64,000 nt of DNA from Zychaea mexicana (taxonomy: Eukaryota; Mucoromycota; Mucoromycetes; Mucorales; Lichtheimiaceae), in NCBI RefSeq assembly GCF_025766255.1, contig NW_026516686.1, forward strand, positions 372,001 through 436,000. Reading direction: 5' to 3'. The stretch's first letter is position 1; each line of letters starts with the position of its first letter. The translations under genes and the position numbers were made by a program. Under the pieces are notes generated by a model, which saw nothing but the letters and a program-made list of their open reading frames with translations, had not been told where the DNA came from and did not search any database. Below are positions 1-13,266 of this stretch, piece after piece.

Positions 1-1797
1 CTGTTTGTATGTGGCAAACTCTGCATCATCTGACATACCTGCTGTAGTAGACGCTCTTTGAACAAGCACAAAGGATGAGCCACTGCCGCTTTATTTTTGT
101 TTTCGCTTTTGCTTGGAAGCTTGCCTTCAGAGAGCACACATCCTTTTTACCGTCCCGTAGAAAGCCATAATATGGATATCTACTTGCTGCATTTTGTTGT
201 CAGCACGTACCTTTCTTTATACTTCTTACATATTGCTCTTTTCCTCAATGTTTACAGAGCTAACCAACATCTTCTGACTATATCTCTATGTAGCCTTTAT
301 CGAGGGCCAATATCGCACTTTTTAACAATGTCTAGTAAGATACGGCGTTACATTTTATAATACACTTGTACATAAATTAGCCGGGCGCCATATATAATCG
401 GAACCAAACGGAAGCATAACGATAGATATCTGCAACAAAGCATCCAAGGCCATTTAAAGTATGACTTCTGTAGCCTTAGTTTACTTTTGTTGACTACATA
501 ATACTGTGTATCGCTAAGCGGTGCAGGTCACTGTTTCCTCAAAGGAGCTGCGCGCTTGTGAGAGCTAGAGTATGCATACTGGAAAATATAACAGCAGATG
601 TGCTATGTCCCTTTCAAAGAGGGACCAGTAAGCATGTATAGAAAGCCGTGGGATCTCACGTACAGGATCTGGGCACTCTGATGACTATGTCCAGTATTAT
701 TAATCAGTGCTTTTGTCGTATTTGCTAGATGTGTTTACAGCGTCCCAAGCACTTGGCCTCGCGCATCGAACATCGTAGATGTCAGAATCAGAACAGTTCG
801 GAACTCAGAACGCAGTTATCAGTCAAAGCTGAAAAAGAGAGATATCCGAGCTCATAACAGAGTCCCGAAAAAAGGGTATTCCAGAAGATCTGTGTACTAC
901 TTATCGCGAATCAAGTCATGTAATTTATCGTCTCTCTTCTAAAGTAGTCAATTCCTTTCGGTAGATGGACAGTATCAGTGGGCCCCTTGTTGTCAACGCC
1001 TTTTCTTAATCGATAATCAGCATCACAGCGAACCTTCATATATGCACGCAGACAAACCTGCATACATCCTACTGCATTACACATTAAAACCCAAAGTCGT
1101 GGATTTGATCTTCTACGCTGAACACAAAGAATGTATAGGTATACCCAGAGTAGTAATTAGCATATATTATGTACAACACACACTGTTCTCTTGAATTACA
1201 AATCGTTTGAACACTGTAGTATTAGTCTTAATTTTAATGAAGGGGTACGTCGAGGAGACTGGTGATGGACGGTTTCTCTTTAATAGCATTGATAAGTGTA
1301 TGCCACGATCTTCCTTGGTAAAACTTACCACTTGGAGCGTATACACTCTAGACACGCACATATCCAGCTCGTGTATTGTCGAACTAGCAGTGTTTGGGTG
1401 CTATAATCAGCCTGCAATAAGTTGACAGGTGGAAGAACGTTATGTATTCCGTTCCGCTAATTAGGCCCCGACTTGCCGGTTGCTTCTTTTGCTGCAGCAA
1501 ATAAGAAATTACCGTTTAGGATGAAAAGAAGGGGCGCAGTTTCCGCAAGAGAGTTACACGAGACCTTAACCCTTCTTGGAGTATGAAGAGATGCTGAAGC
1601 AGGCGCAAGACCGGTTCCACATTAATAAAAAAAAAGGAGTTGAAATGATGTTCCATTTCTTTTCCTTCTTCTCTTCCTTTTGTTTTTGCCGTTGCTGCCG
1701 TTGCTGCCCTGCTGCGTGAAAGAGAGGCCTTCTTTTTTGTTTCTTTTATACTCTTGACCAAACACACTCAGGCACACACCGAAACCAACGTCTCGCC
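1..1797. other. No supportable gene; 5' flank of the first gene
   Basis: I see only short open frames without homology, codon bias or convincing splice sites. Bases from about 1500 on are purine/pyrimidine-rich and lead into the first gene, so they probably hold its promoter and 5' UTR. A short imperfect GTTGCTGCC-type repeat lies near 1690. Nothing else is recognisable. Confidence 0.5.
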
Positions 1798-3418
1798 ATG
1801 GTCACTCTCGAGAAAATTGTACGTACCATTTTTCTTACGGATTTCCTTTTTTCCCCTTCCGGTTCCTTTGCTATTTATAAACAAAAAAAAAAATAAGCTC
1901 ATTTCAACAATAAAAAAAGGGCCAGCGGATAAGTCAGTCCAAATGGACAAAGATATACGTAGCGCTAGCAGTGGCTCAAGCCGTCCTGATCATTGCCTTG
2001 CAGTCGGCCATAGCCAGCCAGAACACTAGCCAAGCTGGCGTGCTGCCTGAAACAGCGTCGACCTCTTTCGGAAACGATGGTATTGTCGACAATATCGCCT
2101 CAGCATATGACCGCATCGAACACGCCCGCGACCGCCTAAATCGAATAAAGTGGGAGAACGTTGCCTTTATCGGTTTCCAAGTCTGGTTCTGCGCAATGGT
2201 CTTTGATGCTGTGAGTTTACTTTACTTTTTTTTTTATGCAAAGGGGATCATCATCCCAATCTCCGGTACTCGTGACCTCGTCGATAAAACTTGTATGTGG
2301 TTATTCATAATGCTCATCATCATCATCATCATCATCGTCGTCGTCGTCGTCGTAGACTGTATATCAAAACGCACCCGAAGTCATCGCTCTCGCCGTTCTA
2401 AACGTGATCTGCTCGATCTTGGGCGGTCTCGAAGTCATGGACGGTAAACGCTGGCTCAGCCGGATCGAACAAATCAATTCAGACTACAACCTCGACATAA
2501 GCGTATCGTTTATCCGGATCGCCACCTACCTAGAGATCGCGCTGACAGTGCTTCTTGTTCTGTTCGCCCTTTCATTTCTGTACGTGTCCTACATGGTCGT
2601 ACGAGAGTTTGGCTGGGTGATCTATAAAAAGATCGGTCCGGATGTAGGCGTACAAAGTAAGCGCTTCATTTTAAACACACGTGGATGCTGCTGTCACAGA
2701 AAGACTCACTGGAAGTTTCGACCTTCAAGGAATGTACCGTATCTTTCAGTTCTTTGTCCTGGCGCTTAAAATCGATATTTTCATTGAATTCCTGGTGTCC
2801 TGCTTTTACTTTATCCAATTTGCTATTGAAAGCGGCTTTGATTGGGATACGTGGATCCAGCTGGTTGTCACCGTCTTGATCTTGCCGATGCTGTACTTTG
2901 GACGAATGACGGTTGCATCAGAAAGCTACGGACGGATGATCGTCTTTATTGCGTTCCAGTTTGTCGTCGTCTTTGAGTTTATTCTGATGCTTCGTCAAAC
3001 ACTGGAGCCAGGCAATTTGTGGTACACTTGGATCTGCTTTGGTGAGTCAGCGAATCAGTCAGGCACACAGAAATTAAACAAAAAAAAATAGAGGCTCAGC
3101 TACTGACTAAAAGTTTTGTTGTTGCGTTATCACTTTGACTAGTCGTTATCGGTATGGTGTTTGCCTTGGTAAGACAGAACAAAAAGAATCTTTCTTTTTC
3201 TCAGAAAAGAAAGGAACGAAGGAAGGGAGAGAAATGCTTACACATACGCATTTATCTGGTATTAGGCAACGGCTGTGCTGGGCGCGTGGACAATGCATAA
3301 TTTTGGAAAGGGTCTTGCGCCATACGTCCAAAGAGGTGACAAAAAGAAAGAACATCCCACGAGACATGAGCTGCGGGAGCAGAGCTCTCTCAACTCTTGG
3401 CGGATTGATGACGATTGA
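1798..3418 (+). CDS. Seven-span membrane protein, UPF0658 Golgi-like
   Basis: Six exons can be joined in frame: 1798-1822, 1972-2210, 2356-2656, 2700-3041, 3143-3168 and 3266-3418, giving 361 aa. The N-terminus (MVTLEKIVLAQAVLIIAL) could be a signal anchor. Hydrophobic segments follow around FIGFQVWFCAMVF, VIALAVLNVICSILG, IALTVLLVLFALSFLYV, FVLALKIDIFIEFLV, LVVTVLILPMLYF, IVFIAFQFVVVFEFIL and VVIGMVFALATAVLG, so about seven spans. The tail is hydrophilic and charged. From memory this layout fits the fungal UPF0658 Golgi membrane protein family of unknown function, but the family call is unverified. Introns are 43-149 bp with canonical ends; intron 2 contains a (TCA/TCG)n microsatellite and intron 4 ends in a normal CTAG acceptor. 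The gene converges on the downstream minus-strand splicing-factor gene about 270 bp away. Gene structure is secure; function is not. Confidence 0.7.
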
Positions 3419-3684
3419 AACAACAACAACCGCTCTCCGCCTTGTATCTTTCCTTCTTCTCTTAACTGTTCGTCATTTCTTCTTTATTCTTTTCCCCTTT
3501 TACCTGTACATGTACTGATAGCTGTTACTTTTTCCATTCTTCCTTTCTAATAACTACAAGCCTTCCTTCATTATACCCCCTTCCAGCTGCTTCGATCTTC
3601 CTTGATCCGTCATCGTCGTCATCCCACTCCCAAACAAACTTATAATAATATGTAAAAGAGAAGTAATATTGATTTTCTTTACTC

Positions 3685-5228
3685 TTAATCTTCTGTGCTA
3701 CGGCGCTTCTTCAATGATGCCAGAGCCTGTTCACGTAACTGCTGTGTCTTTTCTGCCGGATCACCATCTTCATCACCAGCCTCAGTTTCCCATTTGGATT
3801 TTTCAGCTTTAGGTGGTGGTGAGGCTGCTGCAGGGCTTGCTGATCTTCGTCTGCGTGATGATGACGATGATGCATCTGCAGGTGGTGATGTCCGACGGCT
3901 CCGTTTCGGACTGGGGCTTCGGCTTCGGCTTGGATTGCGAGGTGACACACTGCGTCTACTCGATCGTCGTCGAGGTGTGCTGGGGCTTCGCCGTCTTCTA
4001 TATTCACGACTACGGTCTCTAGGCGATGCGTGACGACGAGAATAGCGAGGAGGGGTTCGGCTACGGTAACGACGACGGTGGCTGCTGCGTTGCGATGGGC
4101 TTCGTGATCGATAACGGTGGCGTGGAGGTGGCGATCGGCTGTCACCATAACGACGTGATGATCGATGTGATGATCGACGAGGTGGCGAACGCGATCGTTC
4201 ACGTTTCTTCGGAGACCGGGATCTTGATCGTGATGATGGGCGTCCCGCATCCTGAAAACATAGAGGGTAAACTAGATTAATAACATATAAAATGAAAGGA
4301 TAACCCACTATGTATCGTTATCCCATAAACCATATCCACTATCCACTGATCAAACTTACAAATCGAGATGGCCGCTTTCGTTGAGTCCCACGATCTTGTC
4401 GCATATCATGTTCTTCTGCTTCCTTTCGTCGGCGAATAGCATCCATGACAGCCTCCTGACGCGCCTTGGCACTTTCTTGCTGTTCCTTATTCCGCATAAT
4501 TTCCTGCTTTTTCTCCTCCAGGAACTTTTGTGGTATACCACTCTTGGACTGCTGTGCACTAAGCAAGAGCCGCCATAGCTCTAGAATGAACGTTTGTGTA
4601 TTCTTTTCCAGAAATCCCGTGAGATTGATTTGCATCATTTTCGGATCAGGATTCTACATGACACCGAAAAAATAAAAGTTTGTTAGTAATCTTTACATAG
4701 ACACACTCTTTCTCTTTCTCTTTTTTATTTCTGGCATAGAATCCTAGACAATGCCTGCTAGTACCTTCTCTTCCAACAGCCCAAATGCAAAATTAATAAC
4801 GAGTTCATCCTCAAAACCTAAAAGTTCTGTAACGCGTGTGGTGATCCAAGGTTTAATTACATCGAACTTGACTTTGGTCATGTTGACCTGAAAAAAAAAA
4901 CCAATGATCGAATAGTACAGTAATCAGATTTGGTACACTAATTCAGACCTTCTTTTGTTATATGACTGTTACCTTTTCATCAAACTCTGGTGGGAAATCC
5001 ATGGATTTCAAGAGTTTCTTGTTCTTGTTGCTGAACCGCATGTCTTGGTCAGCACTTGTGCCCTAATTCAAGTTTTTTTTTTTTTTTTTGTAGCTGTGTG
5101 TGTTGGTATTGACTCATCCACGAACTAGTAGTAGTCCCAAGTGTTTAGAGAAACGCATGCAAAATAAAAAGAACAGTATGATCACCACCTCAATCAATTC
5201 ATACCTTGAAAAAGCCAGCGTCACCCAT
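3685..5228 (-). CDS. SRRM1: SRRM1-like PWI/RS splicing co-activator
   Basis: Five exons on the minus strand (5205-5228, 4973-5062, 4765-4887, 4360-4653, 3685-4251) give 365 aa. The N-terminus MGDAGFFKGTSADQDMRFSN matches the conserved start of SRRM1/SRm160. Residues about 39-110 form the PWI nucleic-acid-binding domain, including KPWITTRVTELLGFED and KMMQINLTGFL. A charged helical stretch rich in E, K and R follows (about 115-175). The last exon (about 178-365) is an RS domain full of SRS and RSRSP repeats and ends in a short acidic tail. The family acts in the nucleus in exon-definition complexes, bridging snRNPs and SR proteins and coupling splicing to 3'-end formation. The human protein is over twice as long; the short RS region is usual in fungi as far as I recall. 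Its start lies 163 bp from the stop of the next minus-strand gene. Confidence in identity is high. Confidence 0.9.
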
Positions 5229-5391
5229 GATTGAGATTGCGATTGGAAAGAGAGTGTATTATATGTGAGGTGGATTGCACTACACATATAACTGGGCCTG
5301 AATTATAATCCTCTCTCCCACAGCCGCCAGCCGCTTTATGTTATATGCGAACAACGAAACATTGAGGCAGAGAAGACAGCTTTCTTTTTGG

Positions 5392-7501
5392 TTATTCCAA
5401 ATTATTATTGTTGTTTTCCAGTAATGTCATCAATTCAGCGATTTGATTATTCAATTCTTCCACTGCTTTATCCTTCCTTGCTGCATCCTTTTTGAGTAGT
5501 TCGTTGTTTTTCAGCAAGGATGCTGCTAATTCTTGTTCCTCCTGATACTCCCGCTTTTTGTCCCGACACTTGTTCTTCCATCCATCCAACTTGCGTTCTG
5601 CTTTGCTTCGTTCCTTGTTCACTTCGACTATTTTGTTGCGTGTGTCGTGTTCCACTTGCATTAGCTCCTCGCGTTCCTTTTCAGCCGCCTTGACGTTCAT
5701 CATCAAATTTTTCACTTGGGCCGTTAGTGACGAGATTTGGATTTGGATCTGCGTGAGTTGTTCTTCGTAGTGTATTCGTTGTGATTCCAGTTGTGATGTC
5801 AACATGTATGTGTATTCTACAGTCATGGCATCTAGTTTTTCCTGTTGAAGAACATTCAAAATTATTAATAAACGATTTCCAGTAATGCTATCTAATTCTT
5901 TTTCTTTACCGGTGCCGTGTTGCCATTTTTCTGATATGTTTGTTGACTCGCTGAAGCTTCAGTCGTAGAAGAATGAGGTGTAGTCGCTATGGCAACGGGA
6001 GCAGAGCTTGTAGCGCTAGGCAACTCTACGAGACTTCCATCCACCATATTCTGTATTAACCGATGCACATATCTGAACAGTCCATTTGATATTGTCAGTA
6101 AGCTAGTGTGATCACAATAACCTACAACCTAATTTTCTTTTACCTATCGCCAGTATAGTCCCATATCCGTTGAGTCTCAATTTCCAAAGCATATGAATCG
6201 CCCGTTTCCATGTAGTGATCATATGCATGTGCATCGTGGTACCGACCACAGCCGATATGCCCACACACCATACATATCCAAAGACTTTCGGTTGATCCAC
6301 ATGTAAAGCATTGTGCTTCTTCGTCGGGTGTTGCGGGCTGTTTGGGTATCCTTTTGCTGCTTCCTTCTTCAAGTACAGGCTTTAACGAGTAATTACATAC
6401 TGGACAACTATCAGCATCGAGAAAGAGGGACACACGGTGAGACTTTATACTCTGTTTTGTACTAGCTCTGATGTGGAAAAAAAGAAGATACATACTCGCC
6501 ATCACCCCATTTGCTCAGGCAGTAGCATTGAAAAGTATGCTCGCATTGGATGGTCATTAAGTCAGTGACACTTTCGTCCATACGTTCCAGGCACACAGGG
6601 CATGTGGGCAATTCGAGTATGTTGACTGGAGCGTTTCGAACGTAAACAACGTGGCATAGTTCTGGTTCCATTACATTGAACTGTTTGCCGTTGAACCGTC
6701 GATGAAACTCGTTTGCTGCAGTGGGTGTTGTGAACTTTAACAATGCTGTGTATTTGTTAGGTGTATGGTCCCTGGATATAAAAAAAAAGAGCCAAATGTG
6801 TACCTCTAGTTAGCTCCCTTTGTGGCTAGTTATTTCATGCAATTTTTGTAAACCAGATATTATCATTGTTGTTACCGAATAATGCGGAAGGATTCGACAG
6901 GTGTATTACTACCACTACTACCAGCAAACTTGACGAAATCCAATGCTTGCATATAGGTAGGAACCGCTAATATGCATAGGAAAATTGAACCCTCTGTCGG
7001 TATATCGATGCCTTCCGTCTCTCGATAGAGATGCAGCGTACCTGAGCCGCAATTCGTTGTCGACACGACTTTATTGGTTTGAATAGACTCGATCGTAATG
7101 GCGCCAAAGCGGAAATCCCTGCGTGTCACTGTATTAGATTTATTGTCATGTTGTTCCTGTTGCTGCTTTCGCTGTGATCGTTTGTTATTCCTGTTCGTAG
7201 CGGTGTCGGTGGTTCTTTCAGCAGGTGTTGGTGGTGCATTGGGCTGCCGCGTAATGGTCGACGACGACGACGACGACGACGAAGGCGACGACGAATGTTT
7301 ACGTTGTGGTGACGATCGTTTAGATCGTGCAGGTTGTTTTTGGTCTTTTAGAGAAGCTTCATGGTCCTTGGCATCGGGAAGAACTTGAGGGAGTTGTTTG
7401 AATAGATCGGCGGGACCATACTGTAAAGTGGCCAAGTTTAAGCGTAGTTGGTAGAAAAACATGTATAAATCAAGCTGCGCTACAATGCTATCATCCCCCA
7501 C
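5392..7501 (-). CDS. BRAP: BRAP2/Etp1-type RING and UBP zinc-finger E3 ligase
   Basis: Five exons (6876-7501, 6496-6771, 6144-6407, 5910-6072, 5392-5841) encode 592 aa. Order of parts: Ser-rich and basic low-complexity region (about 50-110); BRAP2 domain (about 130-255); RING finger starting at Cys266 with TCPVCLERMDE, CEHTFQCYCLSKW and DCPVCNYS; UBP-type zinc finger (CFTCGSTESLWICMVCGHIG, GCGRYHDAHAYDH); and a C-terminal coiled coil from EKLDAMTVEY to the Asn-rich end. Family members bind ubiquitin through the UBP finger and act in the cytoplasm; human BRAP restrains Ras/MAPK scaffolding and nuclear import, and yeast Etp1 acts in the ethanol response. The RING has Cys where the second His of the C3H2C3 form would be (FQCYC), making it C3HC4. 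The start could instead be the Met at 7462 (MFFYQLRLNL), which looks more like a family N-terminus. It lies 137 bp from the DDB1 stop. Confidence 0.9.
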
Positions 7502-7638
7502 TTAAATACTATGAGATAGACCAGCTGACTTTACTTGAATAGTGTGCCGCATAACAAACGAAAATAGATCCACGAGGCCCTTTTGTGCATGGCTGTTATA
7601 TGCTACCCTCAACAAATGTGTTTTATTATCAAAAGTAG

Positions 7639-10600
7639 TTAAGAATGTATGCTCATCAATTCCTCAACCACTTGGCAGAGTCGTTCCACTGTGTAATCCA
7701 ATTTTCGACCGCCATTATGTCCCTCAACAACGCCTCGCATTTGCTGCGGCGTCAGGTCCAAAAAGCTTTCGATGAGATCTCCATCGATAAAATGTGAGCT
7801 CTTGTCTCTAATATCGTTGATTGCTATACTTCGCCAACTGCAGAAAAAAAAATTAAGTAATATAGCACCAAAACAAAAAAAAAATGTACAAAAAGAACAG
7901 ATTAATTCCTTACTCTGTGTGGTTCAAATCACCCAGACTTGGTACAATCTTGAGAAGGTTATTCTGCATTTGCCATAACAGTTTAAAGTGATCGGCTGAG
8001 AGATCCGCAATGACGCCAATTGTGCCGTTGGTTGTACAAAAGATCAAAGATGGTGCCACTGGCTTGTTGTCGTCCGAAGGATGAGATCCCAGTGAACCTG
8101 TCCGAAACCGTTGAATTCGCTCACCAAAGTGCCATTGGCTTACAATCTCCAAATTGGTGTCACTATTACTGGTACTGTCATTTCTCTTTTCGGTATTTTT
8201 GCTGTTATTGCTGTTGTCGGTGCGCTTCAATACGAGCAAGTGTCCGCTTTCTTCTGCTGCTGCAATGTATAAATCATCACTGAGAGCTTCAACGGATGTG
8301 ATTTGCTTTGGCTGTGGATCTTGTGCGGCAAGTTTCATGGTCTGTTTGTGCGAGTCGTAGTGAATGGCAACCACCGATGAAAGCATGTCTCCACTAACGA
8401 TGGTGTCGTTGTATGTAGCAATTGACTGACTGATGGTAGGAACACGGATTGTGCATACGGATGCCAAGTGGCCTCGTCCACTTACTTCGAGTTCCCATCG
8501 ATATAAATGTATCTGTCATGGCCAATTATGAGATATCAAGGACCGCGAGCGACATGACAACATAGCTACACTTACTGTCCCAGAGACACTGGCAAGTAAT
8601 TTTCCTTGGAATGGACGAATGTTCTCAACCATGGCCTCTGTTCGGAACTGGTTGACTAAATGTAATGTCCGTTCAGGCGTGATTCGATATACCAAAAGTC
8701 GACCTGTGCTTCCTCTTTCATATGGATCGCCCATGACGCCTGTGCCCAGCACATAGTATTCAGTACCATCGTTATCAAACACCATATTCGTTAAAGATAA
8801 TATTCGCTCAAAGTTTTGTATATAGACTCGGTCAATGACTACGCAATAATATATATGAGTTATCAATATCAATTTCAAATCTCCTTGTTCTCTTATGTTT
8901 CAGAAAGTTTCTTTTATACCTTTGAAATTCTGCTCATCCCGAATTTCAAATGCACTCGTTGTGGTTTTTGCAGTCAGCCGTGTTCCTGGTATTAATGTAG
9001 ACGTTACTACGCCAAACGTCCTTGACGATTCTTGGTACTCGATCCTTCGGGGTGTGTCGTTGGTGGGTATTTTGGTGATGTGTAATTTTTGAATTTCCTC
9101 CATTTGTCCGATAATCAGCCCATCTTTAGTCGTGAGAGCCACTGCATCCGGGAATGACAGGCTATTGAAAGATGTTGCACAGCGGACATCCTGTGTGATT
9201 AAAGAAATGATGGTTTAGAAGGAGCGGCCGCTGACAGTGAAACGTACTGAATAATTCGGTTACCTTGAGATTGACATTGGAATAAATGAGTTTCTGATTT
9301 CGGCTGTGGATCACACTTGGTTTGTCTGAAGCTGCAAAAACATGCATCGTGCCATTGGATGAGAACGTTCCGAGAGAAATCGGCATTTTGCCTAAAAAGG
9401 ATCGTTTCTCATCCGAAAGCTGTCCTCCCTCTTTCATCTTGTAGTTATAAAATTGGCCATCACCTTTTTAAATCACGACGACACGTGCCATTGTTTTAGA
9501 TTGAATATACTTTTCCTAAGTGGATCATGCAGAAAATTAAAAAGAAATTACCAAGCGCAACAAGCAGATACGATATATCTTCAAACTTGGCCATGAGAAT
9601 CGAACGAGGCATGGCTGTACCTGCCAGCGTTTCCTCGGCAACCATGTCAAGTGATGGTAACGATAGTAGCCGGACACCAACTTGTCGCCAAACACCCACG
9701 GCTACCACGGATGCTGTATATGGGTTCATGGAATCCAATGAGGTGATGTCGATACAAGACACTTCTTGATCTAACTGGGTCGCTCTATTGTTGATCTTTA
9801 ACGATTAAGCGTCGGCACCACTTACAAATCAAGAAAAAAAAAGTATCCTTACCCAATTTGTAGTAATCGATCATCGTCTTGAATTTGGAGCGCATAGAGA
9901 CGCCCATAACCGGTAGACACAACGCATTGCGAAGGATTGACGCTTGCTACGGTGATCTGCGACATGTCTGATGGTATCCATTCGTCCAGCAAGGGACTAT
10001 CCATCCCACACCCCATCAATCTCACACTGTAGTCCGTTACTTGAATAACACGATTGCCAATGACAGTGCCAGCAGCTAATGTCTGTCGATCCAAAGCAAA
10101 TCCAGAATATGTTGATAACTCACGCATTTCGTCCCCTCGTAGCTGCAATATCCGAGTTTGGCTTATGAACGAAAATACTAGCATATCATCATGCCTAACA
10201 TTTGAAAAAGTCATCGACGTTGTTAGAAGCAAACTCGAAAAAAAATTTTCGTTAAATAAAAAGAATGGTCATCACCTTGAATCAAACGATGGTCGTAAGC
10301 CCCAGATGCCTTTCACACCACTTATCTCAATTGTTGCCAGTTCGTTCAATCCAACACCGTTTCGAATGATCCGAAGTGAGCTGTCACGACCCACGCCTGA
10401 GCAAGTGATCAATTGATCTTGTCCCTATATCCATGATTCACACATACATCTTTTAATAAAGACGAATACCCCCTTTTTATCTTTGGTAGCCCGTTGACAA
10501 ATAACACACATACCTGCTTATCCAAATCTGCAATACAGAAATCGGTGATGGGTCCGATATTCGGAAACTCCTCAATAACTTCAATCACGTCTCTTTCCGG

Positions 10601-12219
10601 TGATCGACGCGATATATCCAGATGCACTAGTTGAGAATCGCCTGTGGTAGAGCCAATGAATACAACATCATTGTCAAGGTATGTAAGACAAGATGGAGTT
10701 GAAACCTGACCAAAATTCAAGCAAAATAATCAACACGTTGTTCCCTGTAACAGATCCTCGTTTTTATTTTCTCCATACCAGCTCCTCCACGATGTTTCGT
10801 CCCATTTACTAACCTTTCCCAATGCTGAAAACTGTAGTCGTTCGACTGTATTCGGTTCTTTTTCTGATAAAGTCAATTGCAGCAAGTGCAAAGTGCCTTG
10901 TGCCTGATCACCCAGCAAAATTCTTGTTCCGCTTTCATCCATGATAGTATAACTGCAATCAATTCCAAATCATAAGCCCACCTTGAATGGTTAGCGTCTC
11001 AAGATCTTCTCAATTCTCGCTGGTTTCTTCTTTTATCCTTCCTTGTAACTTTACCAGTTTATAGAGCATTTGTTAATCCCCAAGCCGCGCGGTGCCTTCC
11101 CTAACTTTAAGAAATGAACGGATGCCTCGCCGACTAACAAGGTACCGCCCAAGGGAGCTGGTAATGGGACCAGAAAATTATCATTCCAACTTGACGGAAA
11201 CTCTTCAATCATTTCATCTTTGGGTACGAATTCGCGCGTGGTCGGATCCAGCTCGTACGCTCGAACATGTCGCATCTCGTCGTCTGGGTCATCGTATAAT
11301 ATCGCGAGCGTTGGTACCTGAGTATCATGTAAAAATGCCATAGAGACCAACTTGTTCCCTCCCAGTCTATAAAAAAAACATCAAGCGCGTCAGACCAGCA
11401 CCGATTCAAGACCTCTTCTTCCTTTCCATACAGTTAGGAGCATACCCCAAGTTGATTTGCTGTTGTTGTTGTCGTTGATTCTTATTACGAGCCTTCGCAG
11501 CTTTGAGTGAACTTCGACGTCCTTGCGGGTTGGTTGCATTGTTGATAGTATTACCAACGCCGTTAATACTACTACTGCTTCGCTGGTTAAACGCGTCAGA
11601 TTTCGATATTGCCACCATGGATTCGTTAAGTGCCGTTGCAAAGTATTTGCAGGTAGGATCAAACATCCCAAAGACGTCTTGAGATATTGCATAAGGTGAA
11701 CCGGTGGCTCCAATTTCTCCACTTGCTTCGGATACGATCTGTTGTGTCTTTTCTGAATACGTCAATACGCAGTAGGTGAGTCGTCCAGTCAGAACAAACA
11801 GCGAAGCCTTGTCGCAGTCCTACAATGTTATTGTTGTGTGTAAGTTGATCGACTTGAGAACATACATCAAAGAAATCGATCGTTATGCAAAGTGTTGTAA
11901 AGTGCGTCGTGTTTCTAACCTCGGGTCGATACAGATCCAAAGCTTTGATCGTGCCATGAATACTAAATTCTAACGTTGGTTTCAATCCATCGGGCGTCAG
12001 TGTATAGATCTCAATCCGTGTCCCTTTCCTAAACGCGAAAAAAAAGAGTATAAAGTTAGACTACTCTGCTCTTGACTTTGTAACATATATTTCTATTTGA
12101 AAAGGATAAACTTACCCCAATATTAGATTCATTTCATCGTTTGCTGTAAATGGGCCTTTCACAGAGTACTGTGTAGCAGTAGGTTTTTGCGCTGTTACAA
12201 CATATTTGTAAAAGGCCAT
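7639..12219 (-). CDS. DDB1: DNA damage-binding protein 1 (DDB1), CUL4 adaptor
   Basis: Fourteen exons join in frame (12116-12219, 11920-12028, 11446-11819, 11055-11366, 10814-10952, 10514-10705, 10276-10424, 9853-10194, 9552-9784, 9264-9463, 8920-9190, 8576-8838, 7914-8512, 7639-7837), giving 1161 aa; human DDB1 has 1140. The start [16 protein letters not shown] and end [17 protein letters not shown]...VVEELMSIH are DDB1 hallmarks. Internal matches include [61 protein letters not shown] and [15 protein letters not shown]. The family folds as three beta-propellers plus a C-terminal helical domain and links CUL4 to substrate receptors in the nucleus for DNA repair and chromatin regulation. Low-complexity inserts, Ser/Asn/Gln-rich in exon 3 and Asn/Ser-rich in exon 13, lengthen propeller loops. 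All splice junctions are canonical and no frame damage is seen, so the gene looks functional. Confidence 0.95.
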
Positions 12220-13223
12220 GACACGGTTTCTCTCAAGATATAGAAGTTAGAAGGAGAAAGAGCAGCTTTGAATGAAAATTAAGATAAGCAATGGAGCGTC
12301 CCCTTAACTACTCCTCCCCCTCTGCAGACTGGTTGAATGCTGAGCCGACAAATCAAATGCCGTGTAATCGAAGCAAACCGCGCAGAAACTCACGTCTGAA
12401 CAATTTGGCTGAGCTTAAGACCCACGCTGAAAATTGGAGACATCAACTGGTTTTTATAACTTTATACTAATCGCACAGAACGAACGCGTCAGAGTATTGA
12501 TCTTTTAGCGACGACTTGATGGACTCTATTATCGTCACTGTCGACCGTAGCGCAATTGCAATAGCCATACGCAAAATCCAAGATGTACCTTTACACATGA
12601 TATTCCACGTCTATATAATCAAGTGTCACATTGAGAGGCAGGAGCTTAGGTTAACCCCTAAACAACCATGACCTACAACTAAACCTATATAAAGTCTTTT
12701 GGTCCCAGGGAAGTATTAGCATAGTATACCTCAAATTGCTACATACTCTTTCTTTCGAGCAGTGTTACCATTAAATTGAGCGCAGTGGCTTCATGTTTGA
12801 TTTAGCCTCTCAACTTTAAAGCGTCGCCATAAACCTTCGCCAGAGTCCTTTATCCTCCTTACTTGGAGGATAGCACTCTCAGTAATTCTGGCTTGCATGC
12901 TACAGCGCACAACGTGATGTACTTGACCAATACTCACTTTCATTAAATTCACTACGAAATATGTCAAACTATATTTTTTTAAGTATTATCATATAGAACC
13001 AGTAGTGGCCATTCCATATCGTAAACGTTACAATCTTATGCTATGTTAATTTGATCCCTATATGTGTTAGCCTAATACAGATGGTCTGAAATATGTGGAC
13101 TGAACCTACATTTGAACAACTAAGAGACAAAGAGTAGTAAAAAAAGAAGCCAAAGCTTCTCATGGAAAACAACTTTCCAACGTAGGTAGAGCCATCGTAG
13201 ATTAACCCGTTCCTATGGTACTG

Positions 13224-13266
13224 GTGCTGCGGTTGCTGCGGTTGCTGCGGTTGCTGCGGTTGCTGC
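13224..13266 (+). repeat. 9-bp tandem repeat (GGTTGCTGC)
   Basis: About five copies of a nine-base unit run in tandem. Two further units recur at about 13393-13412. Read in one frame this gives a Leu/Arg alternation, but the surrounding frame looks random, so I regard it as a minisatellite rather than coding sequence. Confidence 0.8.

Noticed and set aside
3711..4280. Overlapping long frames on both strands across the RS domain
   Set aside because: They are shadows of the Ser/Arg-rich codon repeats of the SRRM1-like last exon and have no splice or start support.
7910..8467. Opposite-strand frames over DDB1 exons
   Set aside because: DDB1 exon matches are decisive; the plus-strand frames show no homology.
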